Source of the DNA: Vicia villosa
Lineage: Eukaryota > Streptophyta > Magnoliopsida > Fabales > Fabaceae
Length of the DNA stretch: 64,000 nucleotides
NCBI RefSeq assembly: GCF_029867415.1
Contig: NW_026706171.1
Location: 62,001 to 126,000 of the forward strand
Direction of reading: 5' to 3'
Part shown: positions 34,806 to 45,263 of the stretch, piece after piece
Layout of the letters: each line of letters opens with the position of its first letter
Position numbering within the stretch: position 1 is the stretch's first letter
Program-made: the position numbers and the translations under genes
The notes under the pieces: generated by a model
Database searches by the model: none
The model's input: the letters and a program-made list of their open reading frames with translations, nothing else
Told to the model about the DNA's origin: nothing

Positions 34806-36348
34806 CAATAGGCCTGGGCCATCCGTTTTGGATGATTGTGCCTTACCCCAATTGATGTTTACACCCCATGTTTTCTGGCCCAAGCTCGCTATAAAAGAGA
34901 TTCAACTTAGGAGATTATAACTTTTTCACCCCCTGGCAGACAGACTTACTTTTTTGCTTCATTTTCTTTTCTTCTTAACTTTTGATTGGTGATTCATTTT
35001 TCTTCCAAATAAAAATGCAAGAAAATATGTTTTAAATACAAAAATGTCTTAGGATAAGTTTGAATAATTTTGTAGATTTTTACAAGTTTATTTGATATTT
35101 TTTATGAGACTTTTCCTTAAGTATGCCCATAAACTCCTTTGTATTGGTATTTTTTGTGAATCAGTTTGATTAAAAGACTTAGGTAATGATTTTTGCTCCA
35201 ATTTCTTGTGTACATTCAGGGGACACACATATGATGCAATGTACCGAAATTCAAGTTTTTTTAATGTTTGGTTAGGTTTTGGTTTGAATCTTTGAGGGCT
35301 ATCTTGCTTGTGTTGGTAAATGATACTTGTTTGAATGTTGCTAATAACTGAGAGTGCACTTGTGCAATTATTGGGGTCTTTTTTGTATATAATAATTAAG
35401 GATATTTAGAGGTATTATGAGCTATAATTTGAGACTTTTAACTCACCCCTTGTATCTTTGTTTGAAGCTTTTCTTTCAACATGTAAATAGTTAGTTTTGG
35501 TTGATAATTGAACATAACTTTGTCACATTGACTTATAAGTTTGTGAGAAACTTTTAGAGTGGTCTCTTAGATGTTAGAGAACCTCTTAAAGTTCTATTAA
35601 TTTCTTACTTTGATCCTTTGTTTACATAACAAGTACACTTCTAACCTCATTCAACTTTGATACATGTCTCATCTAGTTTAACCTAATTTGACTTATTTTT
35701 GTAAGCCAATTGCTTTGGTTTAAACCTGTTGATCAACATGATTTGATATGAGGTCTTTGACCTAGAACTTGATGTGTAATGGCTTCCTATAGTTGGTTCT
35801 CTTTTAGGTTCCATATTTTCAAAACTTCATCTCTTTTCAAACTAACCTATTTAGGCTTTCTTTTGAAGTATGCACATGATTTGTACATAGAACTTGTTGC
35901 TACTTTCTCTAATTGTTTGAATCTTCTTTGTGTGACATAAGAGGATGAAAGGCGATTTTATGCTACTCACCTATGATGTATATTCATGCATTGGTATGCT
36001 TTGGTTGTCATCTAAGTGTCATATGTTTAATACTTTGACCTAAAACTTGTGAATATTTTTTAGTAGTGCCATGACACTTTACCATTGATTTTAAGATATG
36101 TAAATATGATATGTGCTACTTCCCCTTGATAAATCTCATGCTCTTGTATGCTTTATGCTTTTCCTAATTGATACATGATTGTCACTTGACTAGATAGTGA
36201 TGCATGCAATGCATTGACAACTTTTGGTTTAGTATACATAATTACATACTTTTTTACTGCCCTAAAGCCTTATTACTCCCTCTCCATGCTTTACTACTTC
36301 TTTAATACATTAATTGTTGTGAGCTTGATTAGTGATGGTTGTTTGTTC
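34806..36348 (+). repeat. LTR C, left part (Tat-type LTR split by the Sirevirus)
   Basis: Contains a TATA-like GCTATAAAAGAGA near 34888, then a long T-rich region without ORFs. It continues after the Sirevirus at 46422, where the sequence has U5 landmarks shared with the Ogre LTR. The left end was not determined. Confidence 0.5.
36344..36348 (+). other. Target site duplication TGTTC, left copy
   Basis: Matches 46417-46421 on the other side of the Sirevirus. Confidence 0.85.
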
Positions 36349-37503
36349 TGTTAGAACAAGATTTGTTCTGATCAATATTCTTAGTTTTGATGATAACAAG
36401 GATATGAATTGTGTGTGAGATAATGTGGTACTCTAATACATTGCAATTTCCTTTTCAGGAAATATATAAATAGTATGCACAAATCAGCGCTCAGAAGCTT
36501 TGACTCAGAAGGTTCAGCATGCAACATCAGAACATGGTCTGGCAAGACATCAGAAGATGGTCAAGGCAGAATCAGAACATGGGTCTATGGAAGCATCAGA
36601 AGAACTTGAGATCAGAAGCAGAAGCACTGAAGTTCTCATGGTATCACGCGCAGAAGCACTTCAAGGTCAGAAGACAAGAAGATGCTATGCACCAAGCTGT
36701 TTGACTCTGATGATATTCAAACGTTGTATACACAAACATCAGATCAGAAGAAAGTACAGGTGGCAGGCTACGCTGACTGACAAAAGGAACGTTGGAAGCT
36801 ATTAAAGGCAACGTCAGTAGACACAGCGTGAACAAGGCTCGAGGTAGTTGACAAAAGCGTGAAACATTAAATGCGATGCTGTACGGAATACGCAAAGCAT
36901 TAAATGCTCCCAACGGTCATCTTCTCAAGTGCCTATAAATATGAAGTTCTGATGAGAAGCAAGGTTAATGATTCTGAAAGAACTTATTCTGAAAAACTTG
37001 CTGAAACGCTGTTCAACTCAAAGCTCAGAAACTTCATCTTCATCAAAGCTCACTACATTACTGTTGTAATATATTAGTGAGATTAAGCTTAAACATTAAG
37101 AGAAATATCACTGTTGTGATTATAGCTTTTCAGAAGCATTTGTAATACTCTTAGAATTGATTACATTAATTTGTAAGTAATTAGAGTGATCACGTGGTGG
37201 TCAGGATACTCTAAGAGAGTCTTAGCTTGTGTCTAAGCATTTGTTCCTAGAGTGATCAGGTTGTGATCAGGATACTCTAGAAGACTTAGTCGTGGGCTAA
37301 GTGGAAAACCATTGTAATCTGTTGCGATTAGTGGATTAAATCCTCAGGTGAGGTAAATCACTCCGTGGGGGTGGACTGGAGTAGTTTAGTTAACAACGAA
37401 CCAGGATAAAAATAACTGTGCAAATTATTTTTATCGTTCAAGTTTTTAGACTACACTTATTCAAACCCCCCCCCCCCCTTTCTAAGTGTTTTTCTATCCT
37501 TCA
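36349..37503 (+). repeat. Sirevirus 5' LTR
   Basis: Begins TGTTAGAACAAG and ends CTATCCTTCA. TATA box TATAAAT at 36934-36940, followed by GAAGTTCTGATGAG. A long C-run precedes the end. The repeated GTGATCAGG(T/A)...GATACTCTA elements near 37187-37280 are internal direct repeats. Confidence 0.93.
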
Positions 37504-37505
37504 AT

Positions 37506-37520
37506 TGGCATCAGAGCGCC
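37506..37520 (+). other. Sirevirus primer-binding site
   Basis: TGGCATCAGAGCGCC two bases after the LTR, close to the initiator-Met tRNA complement TGGTATCAGAGC used by Ty1/copia elements, with one mismatch in the core. Confidence 0.8.
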
Positions 37521-37589
37521 GGTTCTAAGGCGCAAGCACTTAACCGTGTTTAGAAAAGATTCAGGAAGAGAAAAACGCTTCAGTAAAAG

Positions 37590-39509
37590 ATGGCTGGTGA
37601 AATTCCAACAGATCCACCTGCATCGACATCTGGCTCTGCTGAGCAATACAATGGTAATAATGGTTATACTAGACCACCAGTATTTGATGGTGAAAACTTT
37701 GAATACAGGAAAGATAAACTGGAAAGTTACTTTCTTGGTCTAGATGGTGAACTATGGGATCTTCTGATGGATGGTTACAAACATCCAGTGAAAGCTAGTG
37801 GCGTAAAGCTTACGAGGCAAGAAATGGATGTTGATCAGAAGAAGCTTTTCAAGAATCATCATAAATGTAGGACTATTTTGCTGAATGCTATCTCTCATGC
37901 TGAGTATGAGAAGATATCTAACAGGGAAACTGCCCATGATATATATGAGTCATTGAAAATGACCCATGAGGGAAATGCTCAAGTCAAGGAGACTAAAGCT
38001 CTTGCTCTAATCCAGAAATATGAAGCCTTCAAGATAGAGGATGATGAAGATATTGAGAAGATGTTCTCAAGATTTCAAACTTTAACTGCTGGATTGAGAG
38101 TTCTGGATAAAGGCTACACCAAGACTGATCATGTAAAGAAGATCATCAGAAGCTTACCCAGAAGATGGGGTCCAATGGTGACTGCATTCAAGATTGCCAA
38201 GAATCTGAATGAAGTTTCTTTGGAAGAGCTTATCAATGCCTTGAGAAGCCATGAAATAGAGCTGGATGCAAACGAGCCTCAGAAGAAAGGTAAGTCTATT
38301 GCATTAAAATCTAATGTTAAAAAATGCACTAACGCTTTTCAGGCTAGAGAAGAAGATCCTGAAGAATCAGAATCTGAAGAAGAAGATGAACTGTCCATGA
38401 TCTCCAGAAGGGTAAACCAACTCTGGAAGAGCAAGCAAAGGAAGTTCAGAGGCTTCAGAAGTTCAAAGAGATTTGAACGTGGAGATTCTTCTGGTGACAG
38501 AAGATCTGACAAGAAGAAGGTTGTCTGCTATGAGTGCAATGAGCCTGGACATTACAAGAACGAGTGTCCAAAACTTCAGAAGGAGAATCCCAAAAAGAAG
38601 TTTCATAAGAAGAAAGGTCTTATAGCAACATGGGATGATTCTGAATCAGAATCAGACTCTGAAGGAGAACAAGCCAACTTCGCGCTGATGGCTACAGAAG
38701 ATGATGGATCAAAATTTACATCAGAATCAGATTCTGAAGAGGTATTTTCTGAACTATCTAGAGAAGAGTTAGTTTCCAGTTTAACAGAACTTCTGGAACT
38801 CAAGGCTCATCTTAGTATCAAATACAAAAAGCTGAAGAAGCAGTTTGAATTTGAAACTAAGAAGCTGGAAGTGGAAAATTCTGAACTGAAGGAAAAAGTT
38901 TTAAATCTATCCAAAGATAGTGGATCTCCTTCTGAAACAGAAAAATCCATTCCTAGCATGAATCATATTCTGAAAGAATATGACTCGAGCTTCAGAAAGT
39001 TCTTATCTAGAAGTATTGGCAGAAGTCATCTTGCTTCTATGATATATGGTGTTTCTGGAAACAGAAGGTTTGGTTTTGGCTATGAGGGTGATACCTCACA
39101 TAAATTTGAACCTGTTGATGATCTGAAGATCACATACAAGCCATTGTATGATCAGTTCAAATATGGCCATGCTCATGATATTAGGCTCACTTCACATGCA
39201 CAAAAGTTTAACACTGTTCACACCAAGAAGCATGTGACACATCCTAAGAAATATCATGCTGACAAACCTAAAGAATATCATGTTGTTCCTCCTGTTAAAT
39301 ATTTTGCTAAACCCAAGTTCAATCAGAACTTGAGGAGAACTAACAAGAAAGGACCCAAGAAATTGTGGGTACCTAAGGAGAAGATAATTTCTGTTGCAGA
39401 TATCCTTGGCGACAAAGAGGACAAAAAGAAAAATGTCATGGTACCTGGACTCTGGGTGCTTGCGACACATGACGGGAAGAAGGTCTACATTCCAAGACCT
39501 GGTGCTTAA
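37590..39509 (+). CDS. Sirevirus gag polyprotein
   Basis: 639 codons from MAGEIPTDPPAST. The N-terminal half is a copia-type gag domain (RPPVFDGENFEYRKDKLESY, then LEELINALRSHEIELD). An acidic stretch EEDPEESESEEEDELSMISR follows, then a CCHC zinc knuckle CYECNEPGHYKNEC. Next come Ser/Glu-rich and coiled-coil parts, and a KLWVPKE segment before the protease region. The last ~38 codons (from about 39394) overlap the pol frame, which is +1 relative to gag. The zinc knuckle binds the RNA genome and the core forms the virus-like particle; these roles are from the family. Confidence 0.88.
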   Translation: MAGEIPTDPPASTSGSAEQYNGNNGYTRPPVFDGENFEYRKDKLESYFLGLDGELWDLLMDGYKHPVKASGVKLTRQEMDVDQKKLFKNHHKCRTILLNAISHAEYEKISNRETAHDIYESLKMTHEGNAQVKETKALALIQKYEAFKIEDDEDIEKMFSRFQTLTAGLRVLDKGYTKTDHVKKIIRSLPRRWGPMVTAFKIAKNLNEVSLEELINALRSHEIELDANEPQKKGKSIALKSNVKKCTNAFQAREEDPEESESEEEDELSMISRRVNQLWKSKQRKFRGFRSSKRFERGDSSGDRRSDKKKVVCYECNEPGHYKNECPKLQKENPKKKFHKKKGLIATWDDSESESDSEGEQANFALMATEDDGSKFTSESDSEEVFSELSREELVSSLTELLELKAHLSIKYKKLKKQFEFETKKLEVENSELKEKVLNLSKDSGSPSETEKSIPSMNHILKEYDSSFRKFLSRSIGRSHLASMIYGVSGNRRFGFGYEGDTSHKFEPVDDLKITYKPLYDQFKYGHAHDIRLTSHAQKFNTVHTKKHVTHPKKYHADKPKEYHVVPPVKYFAKPKFNQNLRRTNKKGPKKLWVPKEKIISVADILGDKEDKKKNVMVPGLWVLATHDGKKVYIPRPGA

Positions 39510-40980
39510 ACCAGGTGGAGAAGTCAAGTTTGGAGGAGATCAGAAGGGCAAAATCATTGGCTCTAGAACCATAAGTCTTGGTAACTCTCCTTCCATAACT
39601 AATTTACTTCTTGTAGAAGGATTAACGCATAACTTATTGTCCATAAGTCAATTAAGTGACAATGGTTATGATATAATCTTCAACCAAAAGTCTTGCAAGG
39701 CTGTAAGTCAGAAGGATGGCTCAATCCTATTTACAAGCAAGAGAAAGAACAACATTTATAAGACAGATCTTCAGGATCTTAAGAATCAGAAGGTGGCTTG
39801 TCTTATGTCTGTTTCTGAAGAGCAATGGGTCTGGCACAGAAGATTAGGACATGCTAGTTTGAGAAAGATTTCTCAGATTAACAAACTAAATCTTGTCAGA
39901 GGACTCCCTAATCTGAAATACAAATTAGATGCTCTTTGTGAAGCATGTCAGAAGGGCAAGTTCTCCAAACCTGCATTCAAGTCTAAGAATGTTGTCTCTT
40001 CCTCAAGGCCGTTAGAACTCTTGCACATTGATCTGTTTGGCCCAGTCAAAACAGCATCTGTCAGAGGGAAGAAATATGGATTAGTCATCGTAGATGATTA
40101 TAGCCGCTGGACATGGGTAAAGTTCTTAAAACACAAGGATGAGTCTCATTCAGTGTTCTTTGAATTCTGCACTCAGATCCAATCTGAGAAAGAGTGCAAA
40201 ATCATAAAGGTTAGAAGTGATCATGGTGGCGAATTTGAGAACAGATTCTTTGAGGAGTTCTTCAAAGAAAATGGTATTGCCCATGATTTCTCTTGTCCTA
40301 GAACTCCACAGCAAAATGGAGTTGTAGAGCGAAAGAATAGGACTCTACAAGAAATGGCCAGAACCATGATCAATGAAACCAATATGGCTAAGCATTTTTG
40401 GGCAGAAGCAATAAACACTGCGTGTTATATTCAGAATAGAATCTCTATCAGACCTATTCTAAATAAGACTCCTTATGAATTGTGGAAGAACAGAAAGCCC
40501 AACATTTCATATTTCCATCCTTTTGGATGTGTATGTTTTATTCTGAATACTAAAGATCATCTTGGTAAGTTTGATTCTAAAGCACAAAAGTGTTTCCTTC
40601 TTGGATATTCTGAACGCTCTAAAGGCTACAGAGTATACAATACTGAAACATTGATTGTAGAAGAATCAATCAATATCAGGTTTGATGATAAGCTTGGTCT
40701 TGAAAAACCAAAGCAGTTTGAGAATTTTGCAGATTTTGATATTGATATATCAGAAGCAGTAGAACCAAGAAGCAAAGCTGCAGAAGCTGGCAGTCTCAGA
40801 AGCAATGGATCAGAAGATCAAGTTGCTGCATCTTTAGAGAATCTCAGGATTTCTGAAGAGCCAACTGTCAGAAGATCACCTAGACTTGCTTCAGCTCATT
40901 CAGAAGATGTGATCCTTGGGAAGAAAGATGATCCTATCAGAACAAGATCATTTCTAAAGAATGACAATCAGAAGCAGTGA
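39394..40980 (+). CDS. Sirevirus protease and integrase (pol fragment without RT)
   Basis: Open in the frame after gag. The protease active site is SWYLDSGC..HMTGR near 39440. The GAG-pre-integrase zinc domain has WHRRLGHASLRK and a later CEACQKGK. The integrase core shows HIDLFGP, VDDYSRWTW, RSDHGGEF and, after RTPQQNGVVERKNR, the catalytic Glu. The C-terminal part includes HPFGCVCFILN and KCFLLGYS. It runs into the acidic linker and RRSPR region, then stops just where RT would begin. There is no independent start codon in good context, so expression probably needs a frameshift within the overlap with gag. Confidence 0.85.
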   Translation: MQISLATKRTKRKMSWYLDSGCLRHMTGRRSTFQDLVLKPGGEVKFGGDQKGKIIGSRTISLGNSPSITNLLLVEGLTHNLLSISQLSDNGYDIIFNQKSCKAVSQKDGSILFTSKRKNNIYKTDLQDLKNQKVACLMSVSEEQWVWHRRLGHASLRKISQINKLNLVRGLPNLKYKLDALCEACQKGKFSKPAFKSKNVVSSSRPLELLHIDLFGPVKTASVRGKKYGLVIVDDYSRWTWVKFLKHKDESHSVFFEFCTQIQSEKECKIIKVRSDHGGEFENRFFEEFFKENGIAHDFSCPRTPQQNGVVERKNRTLQEMARTMINETNMAKHFWAEAINTACYIQNRISIRPILNKTPYELWKNRKPNISYFHPFGCVCFILNTKDHLGKFDSKAQKCFLLGYSERSKGYRVYNTETLIVEESINIRFDDKLGLEKPKQFENFADFDIDISEAVEPRSKAAEAGSLRSNGSEDQVAASLENLRISEEPTVRRSPRLASAHSEDVILGKKDDPIRTRSFLKNDNQKQ

Positions 40981-41382
40981 TCAGAATCAGTAGGCGTAAA
41001 GTCTATTCAGAAAAATACAGCTGTCATCTATTTTCGGATGGTGAACGCGTGTCTGTACGGTTAGTAAAAAGCGTGCAGTTGAAAAGACGCCGATCTAGGT
41101 AACTGTGTTAAATCATTTCATTTACCACGTTCTCTCACCTGACGTCACTCACCATTTAATGTAATTGATTTCTTTTGATTCTGTAACTGTTCATTCTCAA
41201 AATTTTATTGCATATTTTTTTAATCCGTCTCTATATATTCTTTTCAAATCATCTCATATATCTTTTTTCGCTCCTTGTCTCTCTTTCTTCTTGCATACTC
41301 TCTTTTGAAAACTTCTTAGTCGCTTCTAAAACCCTAACCGAAAACCCAGAATTTGTTCTTCCTAGTTGTTCATTCTGTTTCA
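40981..41382 (+). promoter_or_regulatory. Promoter-like segment between the truncated pol and the downstream ORF
   Basis: It contains the bZIP-type palindrome TGACGTCA (41140-41147) and a TATA-like CTATATATTC near 41229. A long C/T-rich leader and the telo-box AAACCCTAA (41328-41336) follow, shortly before the ATG at 41383. The layout resembles a plant promoter plus 5' UTR. Whether it is active is unknown. Confidence 0.45.
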
Positions 41383-42557
41383 ATGGCTGCTTCTTCATCT
41401 CAAAATGCTGGTTCATCTACTCCTCTCCATATTGAAGATGAAGAAAATCAGGAACTCACTCCAGTCGTTGCGTGCTCCATTCCTAAGGATAAATTAGAAG
41501 TTCTATGTGAACTCATGGTTGATTTTGATAACATTGAAGAACACCAATTTCATCTCAAAGAAGATATAATTTTTCAAGGATGGACTTCGTTGTTCGCAGA
41601 GTTCTGTGGACCAGTCTACCCAGATCTTGTCAAGGAATTCTGGGTACATGCAGTTGTCGCTCCTAAATCCATATTGTCTTTCGTCCATGGAAAGTTTGTG
41701 GTAGTAACTGAGAACATCTTAAGGGTGATGTTTGATCTGAAAAACCCTGAAGGAGCTTTTGAAATCGATCAAAGGGCAATTTGGAAAGATGTTTTATCCA
41801 CTCTCTACACAGACATAAATGAAACAAAGAATGTCAAGGACATGAGAGATCTCTACAAAATCTGGACCAAGATTCTTCTTGGGTGTTTTTATCACAGGAA
41901 AGGGACACATGCTTCTGACTTCGTCAACAATGAGCAAAAATACATTTTGTATTGCATTGCCACTAAGAAGAAGGTTGATGCTATCTACATTATCTTCAAC
42001 CATATGTGGAAGGCTGTGAAGGAGTCCAGAAATGCCTTCAGAGAAAAAAATTGTACCACCATTCCTTTTGGTAGAATTATCACAAATCTTCTGGTTCATT
42101 CCAAGATTGTTGAGAACCTGGAAACTGAAGGTATTATCAAAGAACTTGCTGTCACCTCTGGGGCCTGCTTGAATGCTTTCACTTTAAAGAAGATGAAGGT
42201 GATTAAGACTATCATCAAGACTCCTCAACCTCTTGCTGGAACAAGAATCAGAAGAGAACCTGTTCTAGCTGAATTTGAAACCTTCTTCAATAGTGAGGTA
42301 CCAGAAGTTAGAACTAGGTATCTGAAGTCACAAAAAGAGGATAAAAGTCTTAAAGATCAAGAGAAAGGTGCTCCTATTAAAGTAAATCGCAAGAAGGAAG
42401 AAAGAACCAAAAGAAAGTTTGATCATCCTCCTGTTAATCAGGTGAAGGTTGTTCAGAAAGTTGCTGCTACCACTGAGAAGGAAGTTGTTCCGGAAGAAAT
42501 CATTGCGAAGGTTGTTAAAGCTGTTTCTGTTGATTTTGAGAAGAATAAGAAGGAAGC

Positions 42558-42589
<32 letters not shown>

Positions 42590-44181
42590 CAAATAACAAT
42601 GCTGAGATTGTTGAAGTTGTTGAGAAGGAGAAAACCAGAAAAAGGAAGCTGATAATTCAAGACTCCGATGAAGAAATTGATGTTCAAGAGGCTGTGAATC
42701 TTTTGGCGAGCGTCAGAAGGAAAGAGATCTCTAGCGGCAAAACAAAGATTGTTGAAGAGCTGAAGAGTAAGAAACAGAAGAAGACTGAGGCTGTGGTCAA
42801 AGCTATTCAGAAAGCATCCAAAGGTATATGTATTTCTGAACCTGATTCTACTCCTGCTGGTATTTCAGAAGTTGCACCAATAGCGGTTACCCCTATTCCT
42901 GAACTAGAAAAAGCCCCATCAGAATCACATATAAATGTCCATGTTCTTACACCTCCATCTTCTCCTGTAACCATTCCTTCTTCTCCACCCACCATCAATC
43001 CTGTTTTGGATATACCACCTCTTCAAACTCTCTTTCCACCTCACTCAAATATCTCCATATCTCAACCTCCTCCTCATGCCAACTTTGAACACATTCCTTC
43101 CACCTCTCAAAACAACCATAGTGGTTCTGATCTTCCAACCTCTGCATCACATGAGCAACTACTCCGCGACTGCAATTACACTCCAAAGCCACATCCTGAA
43201 GCTGAACTGGTTGTGTTAGAGTCCGATAATGAAGCAGAATCTTCTTATAGGTTGGATAGAGAACCTCAACCGTATTTCATCCCCAACCCTGCCTTTTCAA
43301 AAACCAAAATAAAATCCCGCCTTGTCAACCCTATTGGTGTAATTTTTGAAAAGGTAAAGAGGAATCTCAGAAGTATCTTTGATACCCTCAGAATTGCTGA
43401 AAGTTCTGGCCTGAATGACGTCGCTATGAGGAAGTTCTGGAGGATCTTACGCAGAGAATCAAATGATCTATTTTTAGAACTTCAGGAAGCCTGTGTAGAA
43501 GCTGCTCCACGGCCTCGTGGAATTCTAAAAAGCTATGAAGACTTCTGGTTTGCTCGTCTCGGAGGAAGGTACACCTTGGAAGAAAAGCCCTTTGTGGATG
43601 AATTGGATGTAGCAAGATTGGCTGCTGCATTGGAAGCTAATCCTTGCAGGGAAATTGTGGTCTGGAGACCTCAATATCCAGTTCTGCTCGGGGATTTCAA
43701 GACCCTCTTTGACTTTTTGAGGGAAAACCCTTCTAAGAAAGACCCAAGCTTAGTCATTCCAGAAGTTTTTGACCCACCAGAAGTTGAAGGTCCTTCTGCA
43801 CCCAGGAATCTAGCTGCCATTCTTCAGGCACTTGAGAATGGAGATTCTGAGGTTCCTGCTGCAAAGTATGGAGATGCTTCTATCCAAGAAGCAGATGTAG
43901 AAGATCATGTTGCTGAATCAGTTCCTGTTGAGGAAATCCCTGCAAATGATTTATCAATGGAAGCTACAGATCACAATGCCATCCCGTTGGATAGAAGCTG
44001 TGAAGCTTCTTCTGATGAACCTTCCCGTCTTGCAAGGACTCTGGAAGTTCTTCAGAAGAACCAGGATGAGCAAAGCTCAGTCAATGCTGAGTTTAGAGCT
44101 TTCATAGAGAAGCAGAATGAGCACAACAATGGGGTTCAAGAGATGCTGGCCAAGATCTTGTCAAGGCTAGGGTCATCTTAG
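41383..44181 (+). CDS. Large ORF downstream of Sirevirus pol ('putative plant transposon protein' type)
   Basis: 932 codons, intact, from MAASSSQNAGSSTP; the frame stays open upstream, but this ATG follows the leader. Residues about 60-300 form a globular domain (GWTSLFAEFCGPVYPDLVKE, FWVHAVV, then IPFGRIITNLLVHSKIVE) like the 'putative plant transposon protein' domain (PF20167 from memory). This domain occurs in the extra ORF of legume Sireviruses, sometimes called env-like. A Lys run (AAG repeats at 42559-42590) may be a nuclear signal. A Pro/Ser-rich middle follows, then a second globular part (RNLRSIFDTLRI, RKFWRILRRESND). The C-terminus is a coiled coil (QSSVNAEFRAFIEKQNEHNN). I see no signal peptide or membrane span, which argues against an envelope role. 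Function unknown. Confidence 0.75.
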
Positions 44182-44813
44182 ATTGAGTCTTAGTTGTTTT
44201 GTTTTTGCTTTTGCTGCATCTGTTTTGTGCATCTTCTCTTCCTTATCTTCTTGTACTTCTGTACTTTTGTCTGCTTGAAATTCAATGAAAATTGTCTTTT
44301 TCTTCCATGTGTTTCTTTTTGTTTTTCATCTGAATCTTTTATGTTTTTGATGTTATGACAAAAAGGGGGAGAAATATGTGATAAATGATTTGATTTAATC
44401 AGTTACATTACTAACAGAACTTGCAAAGTTCTATGCTTTAAGTTGTGTTGTTGCAGGAATTGAAGATTCAAGATCAATATAAGAAGCAACAAGATGAATC
44501 AAGTTCTTGAATTCTTGAAGCAAGCTGAGTGCTATGAAGCTTCAGAATCAGAATCAGAAGCAAGAAGGAAGAATGTTCAGATATTCTGATGATAGAATAT
44601 GATCTGAAACATTATGTCTATTTATTCTGATACATTCTATATGGCTCTGATACATATTATGTGTTCTGAAACATATTTTATATTCTGATTCATTCATGCT
44701 GACTTTTGTCGTTTAGTTTTGTTCTGTAACATTTCAGGATGTAGAGATGCTCTGATGATGCTCTGGTACATTCAACAATGTTCTGATACAATCTAGCATG
44801 AAGTGATGTAAGA
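44182..44813 (+). other. Sirevirus 3' region after the large ORF
   Basis: T-rich stop-proximal segment, then a first GGGGGAGA run (AAAAAGGGGGAGAAA near 44359) after which the usual LTR does not follow. Many CTGATA/TTCTGA repeats follow. No gene. Confidence 0.6.
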
Positions 44814-45020
44814 AGAAATTCAAGCTCTGAAGCTGTCCGCTGGAAGCAAGAATCAGAAGCTGTGAATGTTCCGAGGATCAAAGAAATTCAAGTTCTGAAG
44901 CTGTCCGATGGAAGCAGGAATCAGAAGCTGTGAATGTTCTGAGGATCTAAAGAAATTCAATGTTCTGAAGTTGTCCTATGGAAGCAGAAATCAGAAGCAG
45001 TGAATGTTCTGAAGTTCAAG
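44814..45020 (+). repeat. Three ~69-bp tandem repeats in Sirevirus 3' region
   Basis: Each unit starts GAAATTCAA, then TTCTGAAGCTGTCC, TGGAAGCA and CAGAAGCTGTGAATGTTC. Copies start at 44814, 44882 and 44952 and differ at several bases. Confidence 0.85.
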
Positions 45021-45084
45021 CATATGTGAACGTCTCTACTGAAATACTCAGGGAAGTCTTTTATTTATAAAATTCTTCTAGTAT

Positions 45085-45263
45085 TAATTTCAGGGGGAGA
45101 TTATTCATCTCAGGGGGAGATTGTTAATCTCAGGGGGAGACACATTCACATTATGTTTATATGCTTATGCTATAACTGTGTAATTGTCTTTTGCCGTCTG
45201 TTATTCTGATTGCAAATTCATATCATTTATATATGTTTTTGTCATCATCAAAAAGGGGGAGAT
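45085..45263 (+). other. Sirevirus multiple polypurine tract region
   Basis: Three CAGGGGGAGA runs near 45091, 45111 and 45131, then AAAAAGGGGGAGAT directly before the 3' LTR. Repeated PPT-like tracts upstream of the 3' LTR are a conserved feature of Sireviruses; the last one is the presumed functional primer. Confidence 0.8.

Noticed and set aside
36500..36913. Frames of 60-100 codons in the Sirevirus LTR, repeated at 45415-45828
   Set aside because: LTR sequence rich in CAGAAG repeats, duplicated with the LTR; no protein family resemblance.
41383..44181. Calling the large Sirevirus ORF an envelope gene
   Set aside because: No signal peptide, no hydrophobic fusion segment and no membrane anchor are visible; it has a Lys-rich run, Pro-rich parts and a coiled coil. 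'Env-like' is only a positional label.
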